Origin: Bacteroidota bacterium | GTDB taxonomy: Bacteria; Bacteroidota; Bacteroidia; Chitinophagales; UBA10324 | NCBI GenBank assembly: GCA_018267315.1 | Contig: JAFDYS010000017.1 | Span: 1-64,000, forward strand | DNA length: 64,000 nt | Reading direction: 5' to 3' | In this document: piece after piece, positions 1 through 9,888 of the stretch | How positions within the stretch are numbered: the first letter of the stretch is position 1 | How the letters are laid out: each line of letters starts with the position of its first letter | Notes under the pieces: generated by a model | The model's input: the letters and a program-made list of their open reading frames with translations, nothing else | What the model was told of the DNA's origin: nothing | Database searches by the model: none | Made by a program: the position numbers and the translations under genes

Positions 1-596
1 CCATCGCCCAAATCGCTTTCATAATCATAGAAGCAAACCAGTCTTCCCTGGTAGAATAAACCGAATGCCTGCGGCGGCTTGTTATCGTGTTCGTGAATCT
101 TGGGAATGCCGTTGGTGAAATTGTATTTCTGGTGGTAAACGGGATGCGAGAAGGGAATCTCCACAAAGTCCAGTTCTGGAAAAACTTTTTTCATCGTTGG
201 TCTCACATATGGATCCAGCCCGTAATCATCATTGATGAAAAGGAATCCGCCGCTAACGAGATAGGCGCGTATGTTGGCTGCCTCATCCGTAGTAAGGGTG
301 AAATTGCCATGCCCGGTCATGTAAACAAACGGGTAGTTGAAGAGATCCGGACTGCCGGGCTCTACCGTGGCATGATCAAGGTCGAAGTTGGTTCCGAGAT
401 TCTTGTTACAGAATTGAGCCAGGTTCTTGAGCGAGTTCACATCATTGTACCAATCGCCGCCGCCTTTGTATTTCAATAGTGCAAACTTGATGGTGGGTGC
501 ACTGAATGAGAAAAAAACCGTGAGCAGAAACACGGATAATATCCAGGCAACGGGTTTCAACGGAACCTTTTCTTTTATCTGCTTAATCCGCGTCAT
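1..596 (-). CDS. DUF4159 domain protein (C-terminus beyond window)
   Basis: The reading frame is open from an ATG at 596 to the left edge of the window, about 198 codons, so the C-terminus is missing. An N-terminal hydrophobic segment (about residues 15-33) suggests a signal peptide or membrane anchor. The following FALLKYKGGGDWYND, the TGHGNF segment and the GGFLFINDDYG segment are typical of DUF4159, a family of unknown biochemical role common in Bacteroidota, often near aerotolerance/MoxR-type clusters. It starts 15 bases after the rsmE stop codon, so the two are probably co-transcribed. The family call is confident; the function is not known. Confidence 0.8.
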   Translation of the reverse strand, partial: MTRIKQIKEKVPLKPVAWILSVFLLTVFFSFSAPTIKFALLKYKGGGDWYNDVNSLKNLAQFCNKNLGTNFDLDHATVEPGSPDLFNYPFVYMTGHGNFTLTTDEAANIRAYLVSGGFLFINDDYGLDPYVRPTMKKVFPELDFVEIPFSHPVYHQKYNFTNGIPKIHEHDNKPPQAFGLFYQGRLVCFYDYESDLGD

Positions 597-611
597 CTGC
601 GAGCTCTATTT

Positions 612-1319
612 CTAATCATTCAACAATTGAACCGTATGCAGTGCGACCATTCCCGCTGTCTCCGTCCTCAACCTTGCTTTGCTTAAACTCACTGAAACGA
701 ATCCGTTGTCTTCTGCCAAAGTTACCTCATCCCGTGTAAAATCGCCCTCGGGGCCAACGAGGATGAGTACCGAATGTTTCGGCTGATATAACGACTTCAG
801 CAACGGAAGATTTTGTGACTGACAATGGGCAATGAAATTTTGATTGACCATTGGCGACTTTCGATTTACAATTTCATTGAACTTGCTTGATGAGTTAAGC
901 TTCGGCAACCACAGCCGAAGTGATTGCTTCATGGCTGCGAGCACTATTTTGTACAGGCGGTCGTGCCTGATTTTATCGCGCTCCGATCGCTCCGTAATGA
1001 TTGGCGTAATTTCAGAAACACCGATCTCTGCCGCCTTTTCCAGAAACCACTCAAACCGGTCAATGCTTTTTGTGGGAGCCATGGCCAAATGAATGAATGG
1101 AAACGGCTCCGCCTCTTCTTTCACAGTCTCAATTAACTCAAGCATGCAATGGTTTTTGTCCGGAACTTCAAGCCGGCAGCTGTACATCTTTCCTTGTCCG
1201 TCTGTCACCAGCAATTCATCACCGGCTTTATGCCGCATCACCTTGATGCAGTGATGCGATTCTTCTTCATCCAGCAGAATCTCAGAACCGGAAATTTCTT
1301 TTGCCAGAAACAATTCCAC
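612..1319 (-). CDS. rsmE: 16S rRNA m3U1498 methyltransferase RsmE
   Basis: RsmE methylates N3 of U1498 in 16S rRNA using S-adenosylmethionine. The protein has the N-terminal PUA-like part (HHCIKVMRHKAGDELLVTDG) and a SPOUT methyltransferase core with LAMAPTKSIDRFEWFLEKAA, the ERSERDK segment, LVGPEGDFTRDE and the C-terminal LRTETAGMVALH knot. The start is taken as the GTG at 1319, giving 235 aa, the usual family length. The frame stays open upstream into the pckA 3' end, but the extra residues have no resemblance to the family. An intrinsic terminator separates it from pckA, so it may have its own promoter or depend on read-through. Confidence 0.9.
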   Translation of the reverse strand: MELFLAKEISGSEILLDEEESHHCIKVMRHKAGDELLVTDGQGKMYSCRLEVPDKNHCMLELIETVKEEAEPFPFIHLAMAPTKSIDRFEWFLEKAAEIGVSEITPIITERSERDKIRHDRLYKIVLAAMKQSLRLWLPKLNSSSKFNEIVNRKSPMVNQNFIAHCQSQNLPLLKSLYQPKHSVLILVGPEGDFTRDEVTLAEDNGFVSVSLSKARLRTETAGMVALHTVQLLND

Positions 1320-1345
1320 CTGTCGCAGATTTTTTTCTTCTAAAC

Positions 1346-1368
1346 AAAAAGAGGGGTGATCACCCCTC
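1346..1368 (-). terminator. Intrinsic terminator downstream of pckA
   Basis: GAGGGGTGATCACCCCTC (1351-1368) is a perfect 18-base palindrome, followed on the minus strand by a run of five T (1346-1350). It lies 28 bases after the pckA stop codon and just upstream of rsmE. This is the classical rho-independent layout. Confidence 0.85.
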
Positions 1369-1395
1369 CTTGCAATTGAAATGATTAAGCATGCC

Positions 1396-3015
1396 TTATT
1401 TACCCGCTGCACTAACAACCTTCGGTGCTGCATCCAGTGTTTCCTGGCTTGCAGTTTTCGCATACTTCTCAAAGTTGCGGATGAACTGGCTGGCCAATTC
1501 ATTTGCTTTTTCGTCATACGCACTCTTGTCATCCCATGTATTCCTGGGATTCAGAATCTCGTCAGGAACCTTGGGACATGAAGTAGGGAATGCAATTCCG
1601 AATACCGGGTGATTTTCAAATTTCACATTATTCAGATCGCCCTTGAGCGCCTCGCTGATCATGGCGCGCGTGTAGGAAAGTTTCATGCGGGCTCCCACGC
1701 CGTACGCACCGCCCGTCCAGCCGGTATTCACCAACCAAACTTTAGCATCGTGTCTTTTCATTTTTTCAGCCAGCATATGCGCATACTTATTCGGATCGAG
1801 CGGAAGGAAAGGAGCTCCGAAGCAGGTGGAGAAAGCGGTCTTCGGTTCGGTAATCCCTGCTTCAGTACCGGCAACTTTTGCCGTGTAACCCGAAAGGAAC
1901 CAGTACATCGCCTGGCCGGGAGTTAACTTGGAGATGGGAGGCAGAATGCCATAGGCATCACAGGTGAGGAAGAAAATATTTTTCGGATGCCCGCCCACCG
2001 AAGGATTCACTGCGTTATCAATGAAATCAATCGGGTAACTCACGCGCGTGTTTTCGGTAACGGAGATGTCATCGAAGTTCACTTTGTTCGTACCGGGTAA
2101 GAACCGGACATTTTCCAGCAGCGCTCCGCGTTTTATGGCATGGAAGATCTGAGGTTCTTTTTCCTCGGTGAGATTTACACACTTCGCATAGCAACCTCCT
2201 TCAAAATTGAAAACGCCTTCATCACTCCAGCCATGTTCATCGTCACCAATCAATCCCCGTTCGGGATCGGCGCTGAGCGTGGTTTTGCCTGTGCCTGACA
2301 GTCCGAAGAAAATAGCGGTATCACCGGATGCGCCGATGTTGGCCGAACAATGCATGGAAAGCACGTGGCGATCCTGTGGCAATACATAATTGAGCACAGT
2401 AAAAATTCCTTTCTTGATTTCACCGGTATAGGCCGTTCCTCCGATAATGATCATGCGACGGGTGAAGTCGAGCACGGCAAAGTTTGCAGAGCGTATTCCA
2501 TATTTTTTGGGATCGGTTTTGTAAGAAGGCGCATGCACGATGATCCAGTCCGGCTCAATGCTGTTCAGCTCTTCTTTTGTCGGACGAAGAAACAGGTTGC
2601 CCGCAAACATGGCGGCCCACGGCAACTCGGAAATGACTCTTACATTGAGGCGGTAGGATGGATCAGCACAGGCATAAGCGTCCTTCACATACACTTCCTT
2701 TCCCTGCAGGTGCCGGCGCAATTCTTCCAGCATGGGTTCGAAGTGATTTTCATCAATGGGCTGATTCACATCGCCCCAATAGACGGTGTGCTCGGTTACG
2801 GCATCTTTGACGATGTACTTGTCTTTAGGGGCACGCCCGGTAAATTCGCCGGTATCCACGGTGAGTGCTCCGCTATCTGCAAGTTGACCTAACTTCAGGC
2901 GAATGGTTTCATCAATGAGTTCATCTTGAGTCCAGTTCCAGTTAATCTTTGAGAGGTTGGTGAATCCGTAATCAGAAAGATTATGCCTGGGATTCTTAGT
3001 TCCGGTTTCAGTCAT
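1396..3015 (-). CDS. pckA: Phosphoenolpyruvate carboxykinase (ATP)
   Basis: Converts oxaloacetate and ATP to phosphoenolpyruvate, CO2 and ADP at the entry to gluconeogenesis. The 539-aa length matches the ATP-dependent family. Visible motifs are the substrate-site segment with TGRAPKDKYIVKD, the PEPCK-specific IIGGTAYTGEIKKG, the P-loop GLSGTGKTTLSADP (about residues 238-251), the kinase-2 motif GDDEHGWSDEGVFNFEGGCY, and the late segment YTAKVAGTEAGITEP. The ATG at 3015 (MTETGTKN) is preferred over the longer frame from 3066, because a -7 box lies at 3051-3058 and the longer version would start inside or upstream of the promoter. A strong terminator follows. Confidence 0.97.
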   Translation of the reverse strand: MTETGTKNPRHNLSDYGFTNLSKINWNWTQDELIDETIRLKLGQLADSGALTVDTGEFTGRAPKDKYIVKDAVTEHTVYWGDVNQPIDENHFEPMLEELRRHLQGKEVYVKDAYACADPSYRLNVRVISELPWAAMFAGNLFLRPTKEELNSIEPDWIIVHAPSYKTDPKKYGIRSANFAVLDFTRRMIIIGGTAYTGEIKKGIFTVLNYVLPQDRHVLSMHCSANIGASGDTAIFFGLSGTGKTTLSADPERGLIGDDEHGWSDEGVFNFEGGCYAKCVNLTEEKEPQIFHAIKRGALLENVRFLPGTNKVNFDDISVTENTRVSYPIDFIDNAVNPSVGGHPKNIFFLTCDAYGILPPISKLTPGQAMYWFLSGYTAKVAGTEAGITEPKTAFSTCFGAPFLPLDPNKYAHMLAEKMKRHDAKVWLVNTGWTGGAYGVGARMKLSYTRAMISEALKGDLNNVKFENHPVFGIAFPTSCPKVPDEILNPRNTWDDKSAYDEKANELASQFIRNFEKYAKTASQETLDAAPKVVSAAGK

Positions 3016-3050
3016 GTTGTAAGAGTTGTGAAAAATTGAAGATAGGCGGG

Positions 3051-3058
3051 CAAAGATA
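3051..3058 (-). promoter_or_regulatory. Promoter -7 box for pckA
   Basis: The minus strand reads TATCTTTG, an exact match to the Bacteroidota -7 consensus TAnnTTTG. It sits 36 bases before the chosen start, predicting a leader of about 30 bases. No clear -33 TTTG is seen at the usual spacing. Confidence 0.6.
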
Positions 3059-3184
3059 GAGCACAAAAAATATTAGTTATGAGGAATACTGCCTCCGGTT
3101 TTGCCAAGGGGCAAACACGGGATCTCTTCCCGATCTGGTAAACCATCAATTGCCGGTGCTGTCCTCTTATTTGCTGCCGGCAAT

Positions 3185-4876
3185 CTATTGAATCACGAAG
3201 GGGATGGTTCTGAAATCACCAATATATGTTGCTTTAAGGAAATAAGCGCCATGCGGCAGATCGGCAACATCCAGCATCAATGAGTAAGTGGCTCCCGGGC
3301 CGAATCTCCATTTCTTTACCAGCATGCCTGTTGCGCTAAATAGCTCCAGGTTGATTTCATCGTTACCCGGCTGCTTACCCGAAATGATTGAAACCATGGC
3401 ACTGCCCTGCACCGGCTGAGGACTTATGATAATCTCGAAGGGTACTTTGTGGCCGCTCAATCTTACTTCCGGAACCAGATCGATTAATTTGCACGGGCCA
3501 TAAATGGTATCTCTCGACAGCGTATCATGAGTTGCTATTGCCAGGGAATCCAACAATATTCTCATTTGATTGAGCACCTCCTGATATGAAGCATTAAGAG
3601 CCAGATTGTTTAACTCCAGCGAATCATTTTGCATGTCAAACAACTCCTCTGTGAGCGAATCGCACCGGTATCGTGTGTATTTGTAAGCGATGGAACGCAC
3701 GGTGCGCCATGAGGGTGACTCCTTGACACCTATCTGATTGGGATTTCCCTCTAACCCGTCTTTGATTGTTTCATAATACACACTACTGCGGGCATGATTC
3801 TTAAAAATGCTCTGAGCCAGCGGAATGCCCTGGAAATGATAAGGAGTACTGCTGCTTCCGGACAATGCAATAAATGTGGGCACAAGGTCAATACTTGGTA
3901 TTAACTGATCGTAGCAAGTGGTGGTGGTGGTGTCAAACCATTTTGGGTATCGGATAAAAAGAGGAAGGGACGCTGTCGCCTCGTAGGGTTTTTGCTTACC
4001 CAGCAGATAATGTTCGCCGTACATGGCGCCATTATCATTGGTGAGAAAGACAGCGGTATTTTCAAGCAGTCCTCTTTTTTGAAGAGTATCGAACAAGCGG
4101 GCGATTCCGCGATCCACCTCCAGCAGGGCTGCATATTGCTGGATCATGTACTTACGGATTTTTATTGAGTCGGAAGTCCAATTGGCACCCGGCGAATACA
4201 GAAATGAAGGGTAGTCATCAGGAAAAAATTCAGCATTCGAAGGGGCTTCAAATTCTTCGTCGTCATAGATGCCTTTATCCTCCTGAAGAAATTTTACAGG
4301 GCCATGTGGTGCAATGTGACCAATCCAGGCGAAGAAAGGTGTATCTACTTTTGATATCCAGTCCACCATTGAGTCATTGATGATCCGGCTCGTATTGCCA
4401 TAGACTTTTTGCTTCACGCCATTGCGAAAAAAAATAGGATCGGTGTAGTCTACAATTTTGGTGCAGAAGCGCTCATCAAAGCCAATCGGGTCAGCTTCCA
4501 CATTCGTAAACTTTCCAATCACCATATTATGATATCCTGCTTGTTGCAGGATCGATGGCATGTTGGGCAATCCGCCATTGGAAGGTGTTTGCAAATTGTT
4601 TGTAGCTCCATGTGAATGCGGGTACATCCCCGTAACCAAACTGTAGCGTGAAGGATTGCAGTATGGAAAGACTCCGTAAAAATTGTTGAACATCGCCCCT
4701 TCTTCATATACTCTTTTTATGGAAGGAGTTTCCACGAACGCCGGTGCGTTGGGTGGCACCAGTGCTTTGTCTGCGTCGTCCAGCAAAATTAAGATGATGT
4801 TAGGGCGCTGTGCGCTAGCGGGTATTTCTGCAAGCCAAAGGAGGGCTAACAGGCACGCTAAAGTTTTATAATTCAT
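3185..4876 (-). CDS. Secreted sulfatase with T9SS sorting domain
   Basis: A type I sulfatase (563 aa) hydrolysing a sulfate ester; the substrate cannot be told. After a signal peptide ending in PASAQ comes the metal-site start PNIILILLDDADK. The catalytic motif is CNPSRYSLVTGMYPHSHGA: C-x-P-x-R with Cys about residue 73, the residue converted to formylglycine. The GHIAPHGP and TNDNGAMYGEH segments follow. The last ~80 residues (ISPQPVQGSAM to TIPFVIQ) resemble a T9SS C-terminal sorting domain, so the enzyme should be exported through T9SS. The ATG at 4876 gives a clean signal peptide. No formylglycine-generating maturase is in the window. An 8-bp inverted repeat (3149-3156/3177-3184) abuts the stop but lacks a T-run. 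Confidence 0.9.
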   Translation of the reverse strand: MNYKTLACLLALLWLAEIPASAQRPNIILILLDDADKALVPPNAPAFVETPSIKRVYEEGAMFNNFYGVFPYCNPSRYSLVTGMYPHSHGATNNLQTPSNGGLPNMPSILQQAGYHNMVIGKFTNVEADPIGFDERFCTKIVDYTDPIFFRNGVKQKVYGNTSRIINDSMVDWISKVDTPFFAWIGHIAPHGPVKFLQEDKGIYDDEEFEAPSNAEFFPDDYPSFLYSPGANWTSDSIKIRKYMIQQYAALLEVDRGIARLFDTLQKRGLLENTAVFLTNDNGAMYGEHYLLGKQKPYEATASLPLFIRYPKWFDTTTTTCYDQLIPSIDLVPTFIALSGSSSTPYHFQGIPLAQSIFKNHARSSVYYETIKDGLEGNPNQIGVKESPSWRTVRSIAYKYTRYRCDSLTEELFDMQNDSLELNNLALNASYQEVLNQMRILLDSLAIATHDTLSRDTIYGPCKLIDLVPEVRLSGHKVPFEIIISPQPVQGSAMVSIISGKQPGNDEINLELFSATGMLVKKWRFGPGATYSLMLDVADLPHGAYFLKATYIGDFRTIPFVIQ

Positions 4877-5028
4877 GGTTGCTCGTTTCCTCAAAGAAAA
4901 CGACAGGCAACGATCGCTTCGGGCCTTTTGACAAATATTAACAGACCTGCTCTACCTTATGAAATTAATAAGTTAATTAAATTATGATAAGCATGATTTA
5001 ATTTGAAATTGCAGGAAACTGCAGTGAA

Positions 5029-7890
5029 TTATTCCTTAACAAGCAACAGACTTCTGCTGATGTGGTCAGATTTTACCTGTACCACATAAATACCTGAGGC
5101 AAGTTTGGAAACGGGAAGCGTAAACTCATTGGGTCCTTCATTAGCATAAAGTTCCTTAACAAAAACAGGGCGGCCCATTTGATCAAGCAAGGAAAGTTCG
5201 AGAAATGAATCGCTCAACATGTCCATATCGAGAGTGACATCGACAGCAGCAGGATTAGGTGACAGCCGCAAATCGGAAACTGCTCCCGCCGGCATCATTC
5301 GGTTACCTGAACCATTGGCGGGAAATCGCGTACTGCTCTTGATCAAATTCAAATGATAGCATTTGAGTGTATCGTACTCCGCTGGCGCTCCCGCCACCAC
5401 CTGAATGTAGTAATCGCCCGGCGTAAGGTTGTTGGCGACAACCGTATCCGCAGTAAGTCCTGAATTATTCGATATGGCTTTAAGCACCTGGGCTGAATTG
5501 AAAACCCGCAGATTATAATTATGTGAAAGCCCGTTAAGTTCGATGAAGTGATGTTTGAAACCCGCGACTACCGTGAATTTGAAATAATCTTTATCACTGT
5601 TGTTGCGCAGATTTCCATCGTAGCCATACACCAGTGAATCGGTAAGCGTGCGGGCATAGATGAGTTTTGCATTGGTGAAAGAATTATTCGGTTCATTAAG
5701 ATCGCGGCATGCAATACCTCCGTAAAATTTGTAAAGCACACCGTCATACGCTCCGCCGTTACTGTGTGTCTGATATACTCCGTATGTAGCGGGTAATCGA
5801 TTGGCTTCTGTTTTACCGACGAGATAGATATCGCTGTTCTGATCAATTTCCACATCTTCAAATTGCTCTCCATCATCATTTCCGAAATAGCTTCCGTAAG
5901 TAATGGCGCCATCGTATGTCCATTTTGCGAAAATGGCGTCGCTGCCTTTTCCTTTCACCGGTTGCCAGGCATTGCCATATGCAATCATACTTTCACTTTG
6001 CGATGAACCCACGATGTAAAGCGCCTTTTGCTTGCGGTCAATATTCATTCCCCACAATTCCTCCTTGGCATCACCACCATAATAGGTTCCCCAGATGCGG
6101 GTAGTGCCATCGGGCGTAATTCTGAATAGCAGATTATCATCTAAACCCTCGTTTGTCTGATCATCATAACCCGGGCTCCAGGTTTCCTGCACAGCACCCG
6201 GTGTGGAAATACCGATGGTGCTATTGGTAAAGCCGGCGACAAAAACATTTCCGGCAGAATCGGTTTCCACGCCCCTGCCCCGATCGTGTCCTTCACCGCC
6301 ATAGAGCGTGCTCCAAATCAAATTACCATCCTCTGTGAATTTCGTCAGCCAAAGATCAGCATCACCGCCGCCATAATTTTCCTGAAATACTCCCGGAGTG
6401 GTAATGCTTGTAGTAGAAGAAGTGGTACCGGTGATGTATAAATCACCCGATAGATCAGTTGTAATTCCGTGGTAACGGTCCTGCCCGGCGGCGCCGTAGT
6501 AGGTTGACCAGATCACAACGCCATCCGGAGTCCATTTGGTAATGAAACCATCACCTCCGCCTGCATATACTTCCTGGTAAGCACCGGGAGTAGAAATATT
6601 ATTCGGACTTTCCGTGTAGCCGCACACGTAAAAATTATTGTCGGGGTCGAAAACGAATGCGCGATATTGTTCATTACCGGTACCGCCCATATACGTGCAC
6701 CAATACAATGCACCGCCATTGGTGTTGAACTTGGCTATAACGGCATCATCATTTCCGCCCCGTATGGTTTGGTGCGCACCGGATGTGGCGATGCCATCAC
6801 TGGTGGTTTTACCGTTGAAATAGATGTTGTTGAAATTGTCAACTGAAATTCCAAAGCCGAGGTCACGGCCGGCGCCACCGAGGTAGGTGGCCCACTCCAG
6901 ACCGCCATCTGCATTGAATTTGGCAATAAAGAAATCATGATACCCTCCGCCAAATGTGGTTTGATATGCACCGGCGGTTGCGATATTGGACTGGCTCAAT
7001 GTGTTGCCGCCGATGGATGGTTTGTTGTCGGTATCCACTGCCACTTCAGCCACATCTTCTGTGTTGTCACCCCCGTAATACGTTCCCCAAATGATGCTTG
7101 GATCAATCACCAGCGTCTTGCTTCGGTCATAGTCTTCCACCTTAAAGGAAGCGGTGCTTCCATTCATGACCACTGCACTCATCACCTCATCACTGCTTCC
7201 ATCGAGATAACAATATGGTTTGCTCTCAGTCACCTTGCCATTTACCAGAGAAATTGAAAGCGCACCGCTTTCATTGAATGAAAGGTCGGAGGCGCCATGG
7301 TATTTCATTTTGATTGTGCGCACATCGCCTCCGGGATGCACGTAAAACTCATATTTCAATTCGGTATTGTCCTCATCGCCATCGGCCGAAACCACCATGT
7401 CAATGTTCGGGTACAGATCTTTGTAAGTGACCTGCTGAAATGATTTTACATTTTCAATGCGGTGCTGATCAACCGGTGCGATATAGAAGTTGTAATGAAA
7501 TGAATTCTCGCGTGATGGAATCATCACCGTTTTTTCATTCATACCAATGAATTCCACATCTACCCTGTGCGATGATGCAATCCGCTCATCATCTCCGGGT
7601 TTGCTATCCGCATCATTCGGTTTGATAAAACCCGCTTCATCCATTTGCCTGTCCCTGACGACGGTAAACACTTCATAGCTGAACCCGTTTTTCGTCAGTT
7701 CCATATTGAAGGAACCGGAATTGAAGAGGTAAGCAACCGAGTTATTCGGCCGTCCGTTTTGATCGCGTATTTGTCCCTTATTCTCAATAAATCCATGGCT
7801 CACTGTACTGCCGCCGATCGTTTGCATCTGCTGGGAGCGGGACATGAAACCGGTAAAGATGGCTGCGAGGAGTAGCATGGTTTTTTTCAT
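5029..7890 (-). CDS. SBBP-repeat beta-propeller protein with T9SS sorting domain
   Basis: A 953-aa exported protein of unknown function. A signal peptide (MKKTMLLLAAIFTGFMSRSQ) is followed by the N-terminal domain usual for this family, with GFIENKGQIRDQNGR and the VMIPSRENSFHYNFYIA segment. From about residue 265 come seven repeats of roughly 60-70 aa with the pattern W-x-TYYGG...D...GNxxxxG...PGAYQE...D-x-FIAKF, as expected of a seven-bladed propeller (SBBP repeats). A pre-peptidase-like beta domain (about 740-860) and a T9SS sorting domain (LRLSPNPAAVDVTLD to the end) follow. A loose -7 candidate (TTACTTTG, 7983-7990) lies upstream. Its role is probably structural or adhesive; this is inference. 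Confidence 0.88.
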   Translation of the reverse strand: MKKTMLLLAAIFTGFMSRSQQMQTIGGSTVSHGFIENKGQIRDQNGRPNNSVAYLFNSGSFNMELTKNGFSYEVFTVVRDRQMDEAGFIKPNDADSKPGDDERIASSHRVDVEFIGMNEKTVMIPSRENSFHYNFYIAPVDQHRIENVKSFQQVTYKDLYPNIDMVVSADGDEDNTELKYEFYVHPGGDVRTIKMKYHGASDLSFNESGALSISLVNGKVTESKPYCYLDGSSDEVMSAVVMNGSTASFKVEDYDRSKTLVIDPSIIWGTYYGGDNTEDVAEVAVDTDNKPSIGGNTLSQSNIATAGAYQTTFGGGYHDFFIAKFNADGGLEWATYLGGAGRDLGFGISVDNFNNIYFNGKTTSDGIATSGAHQTIRGGNDDAVIAKFNTNGGALYWCTYMGGTGNEQYRAFVFDPDNNFYVCGYTESPNNISTPGAYQEVYAGGGDGFITKWTPDGVVIWSTYYGAAGQDRYHGITTDLSGDLYITGTTSSTTSITTPGVFQENYGGGDADLWLTKFTEDGNLIWSTLYGGEGHDRGRGVETDSAGNVFVAGFTNSTIGISTPGAVQETWSPGYDDQTNEGLDDNLLFRITPDGTTRIWGTYYGGDAKEELWGMNIDRKQKALYIVGSSQSESMIAYGNAWQPVKGKGSDAIFAKWTYDGAITYGSYFGNDDGEQFEDVEIDQNSDIYLVGKTEANRLPATYGVYQTHSNGGAYDGVLYKFYGGIACRDLNEPNNSFTNAKLIYARTLTDSLVYGYDGNLRNNSDKDYFKFTVVAGFKHHFIELNGLSHNYNLRVFNSAQVLKAISNNSGLTADTVVANNLTPGDYYIQVVAGAPAEYDTLKCYHLNLIKSSTRFPANGSGNRMMPAGAVSDLRLSPNPAAVDVTLDMDMLSDSFLELSLLDQMGRPVFVKELYANEGPNEFTLPVSKLASGIYVVQVKSDHISRSLLLVKE

Positions 7891-8076
7891 ATGCAGAAAA
7901 TTGTTAGGGAGTTATGGTGACAGGTTAGGAATGGATATGAAATAGAAGCGTATGGCCTCATAAAATCGCCTGCCAATTTACGCAAAGTAATATGGCAGCT
8001 AATAATTGTCGGTGAATAAGCAATGAGAGTCGACAGTTGTGTCGTGTAATGAATAAAGTTGCTGCATCGGGAATGC

Positions 8077-8652
8077 CTACCACTTCCAAACCATGATTTC
8101 CCACTCTTCGCCGCGCGGATCGGTATAAACATGTACAGTTACGAAACCAACGCGCCGGTGTGCGCGAATTGACCGCCGGTTTCTGACGGCCACTTCCGTT
8201 ATGCAATAATTGAAATCATTTTGTAAAGATGATTTGAGCTGCGCATAGAGTGCATCAAAAATGCCCAATCCCCGAAATGATTTTGCGATGCAAATCTGAC
8301 CCATTACAAAGTAGTTCGCTGCCGAAAGTGGTTGAGAGTCAATCTTCAGCTTATCAATCATCTCAAACAGGGGAATGAGCACCGGTATTTCATTGCGGAA
8401 TTCTTTCGTCATCACCAGCGCATAACCGATCACCGCATCTCGGCTTTTGGCTATAGCATGAGAATGCTTCTCATTCATGCGACGGAGCACATCAAATGAA
8501 TGTTTTACGGTAACGAAGCCCTGCTCAATGGCTTCTTCCCTTGAAATGTTATGGGGAAGATTCTGTTGTTGCAGATTAAGAATTGCAGAAAGTTCTCCAT
8601 CCGTTTTTGCATGTGAGATGTGAACCTGGCTTTCAACGGGATGTAGATTCAT
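8077..8652 (-). CDS. GNAT family N-acetyltransferase
   Basis: A 191-aa protein with the GNAT fold: a beta4-like segment FVMGQICIAKSFRG followed by the acetyl-CoA pyrophosphate-binding loop (SFRGLGIFDALYAQL), then ITEVAVRNRRSIRAHRRVGF, the usual motif B (N-x-R-S/A-x-x-x-H-x-x-x-GF). The acceptor substrate is unknown. The ATG at 8652 is used; a GTG at 8673 would add seven hydrophobic residues. The gene begins 27 bases after the ribBA stop codon, so it may belong to the same transcript. Confidence 0.85.
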   Translation of the reverse strand: MNLHPVESQVHISHAKTDGELSAILNLQQQNLPHNISREEAIEQGFVTVKHSFDVLRRMNEKHSHAIAKSRDAVIGYALVMTKEFRNEIPVLIPLFEMIDKLKIDSQPLSAANYFVMGQICIAKSFRGLGIFDALYAQLKSSLQNDFNYCITEVAVRNRRSIRAHRRVGFVTVHVYTDPRGEEWEIMVWKW

Positions 8653-8679
8653 AAAAGAAAATAAAAACAACACGAGGAC

Positions 8680-9888
8680 TTACACGATCTCATGCCCCAT
8701 CTTATCGCGCTTGGTGCGCAGGTATTTTTCGTTGTGCGGATTCTTATGGGGTTGAATGGGAACATTCTCCACAATTTCCAGTCCGTAGCCCTTCAATCCG
8801 GCCCGCTTCTTCGGGTTGTTCGTCATCAATCTGATTTTCTCTACGCCCAGGTCGCGGAGAATTTGTGCACCGACGCCGTAATCACGTTCATCCATTTTAA
8901 AGCCGAGATGTAGGTTGGCATCTACCGTGTCAAGCCCCTTTTCCTGCAAATCGTAAGCACGCAGTTTATTGAGCAAACCAATGCCACGGCCTTCCTGATT
9001 CATGTAAAGCACAACACCCTTGCCTTCTTCTTCCACCATTTGCATGGCATCATGCAATTGGCCTCCGCAATCGCAGCGGCGGCTGCCAAATACATCGCCG
9101 GTAAGGCAGCAGGAATGCACACGCACCAGCACTGGCTCGTCCTTTTTCCATTCGCCTCTTACGAGCGCGAGATGCACATAATCAGTATTCAGTTGTGAGT
9201 AGGCATGCAGTTTAAAATGCCCCCAGTTGGTGGGCATATCAACTGATACTTCCTTTTTGATGAGCGTCTCATTGTGGAGGCGATACTCAATGAGGTCTTT
9301 GATGGTGATAATTCTTAGATCGAATTTTTTTGCCACTTCCATCAATTGCGGAAGGCGCGCCATAGAACCATCATCCTGCATGATCTCGACCAACACACCC
9401 GCAGGTTCCAATCCTGCCAGACGGGCCAGATCTACGGTGGCTTCGGTGTGACCGGCCCGGCGAAGTACGCCATCTTTCACGGCCTTGAGCGGGAAAATGT
9501 GCCCGGGCCGTGCAAGATCATCGGCAGTCGTCTCCGGATCAATCAATGCTTTCACGGTTTTGGAACGATCGAATGCCGAAGTGCCGGTGGTGACTCCATG
9601 CCCTTTGAGATCAACTGAAACGGTAAACGGCGTTTGATGCAGTGCGGTGTTTTCCCCCACCATCAAATCCAGTTTCAATTCTTCACAGCGTGCTTCGGTG
9701 AGTGCGGCACAAACAATTCCCCGTCCTTCTTTTAGCATGAAGTTGATAATCTCCGGCGTCGCATTTCTTGCGGCGGTGATGAAATCGCCTTCGTTTTCGC
9801 GATCCTCATCATCCACCACGATCACGAGTTTGCCGCGGCGGATATCTTCCACCGCCTCTTCCACACGGTTGAAATAAAAACTATCCAT
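8680..9888 (-). CDS. ribBA: Bifunctional DHBP synthase / GTP cyclohydrolase II
   Basis: Catalyses both entry reactions of riboflavin synthesis: ribulose 5-phosphate to 3,4-dihydroxy-2-butanone 4-phosphate, and GTP to the diaminopyrimidine. The N-terminal half has the RibB acidic loop [10 protein letters not shown] and [14 protein letters not shown]. The C-terminal half has the RibA zinc site ([20 protein letters not shown]) and the GTP-site segment [20 protein letters not shown]. The ATG at 9888 ([16 protein letters not shown]) gives 402 aa and matches other RibBA starts; the frame extends to 9957 but this would add 23 unrelated residues. It overlaps the end of the upstream glycosyltransferase gene by 8 bases, implying one transcript. 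Confidence 0.95.
   Translation of the reverse strand: MDSFYFNRVEEAVEDIRRGKLVIVVDDEDRENEGDFITAARNATPEIINFMLKEGRGIVCAALTEARCEELKLDLMVGENTALHQTPFTVSVDLKGHGVTTGTSAFDRSKTVKALIDPETTADDLARPGHIFPLKAVKDGVLRRAGHTEATVDLARLAGLEPAGVLVEIMQDDGSMARLPQLMEVAKKFDLRIITIKDLIEYRLHNETLIKKEVSVDMPTNWGHFKLHAYSQLNTDYVHLALVRGEWKKDEPVLVRVHSCCLTGDVFGSRRCDCGGQLHDAMQMVEEEGKGVVLYMNQEGRGIGLLNKLRAYDLQEKGLDTVDANLHLGFKMDERDYGVGAQILRDLGVEKIRLMTNNPKKRAGLKGYGLEIVENVPIQPHKNPHNEKYLRTKRDKMGHEIV

Noticed and set aside
2350..2892. Plus-strand open frame opposite pckA
   Set aside because: Same reasoning: shadow of a conserved enzyme gene.
3149..3184. Inverted repeat ATTGCCGG/CCGGCAAT after the sulfatase gene as a terminator
   Set aside because: The loop is 20 bases and no T-run follows on the minus strand; only a weak hairpin.
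5029..7890. Regular repeats as a possible CRISPR or DNA-level tandem array
   Set aside because: The repetition is at protein level (SBBP blades) with diverged DNA; no short identical direct repeats with unique spacers.
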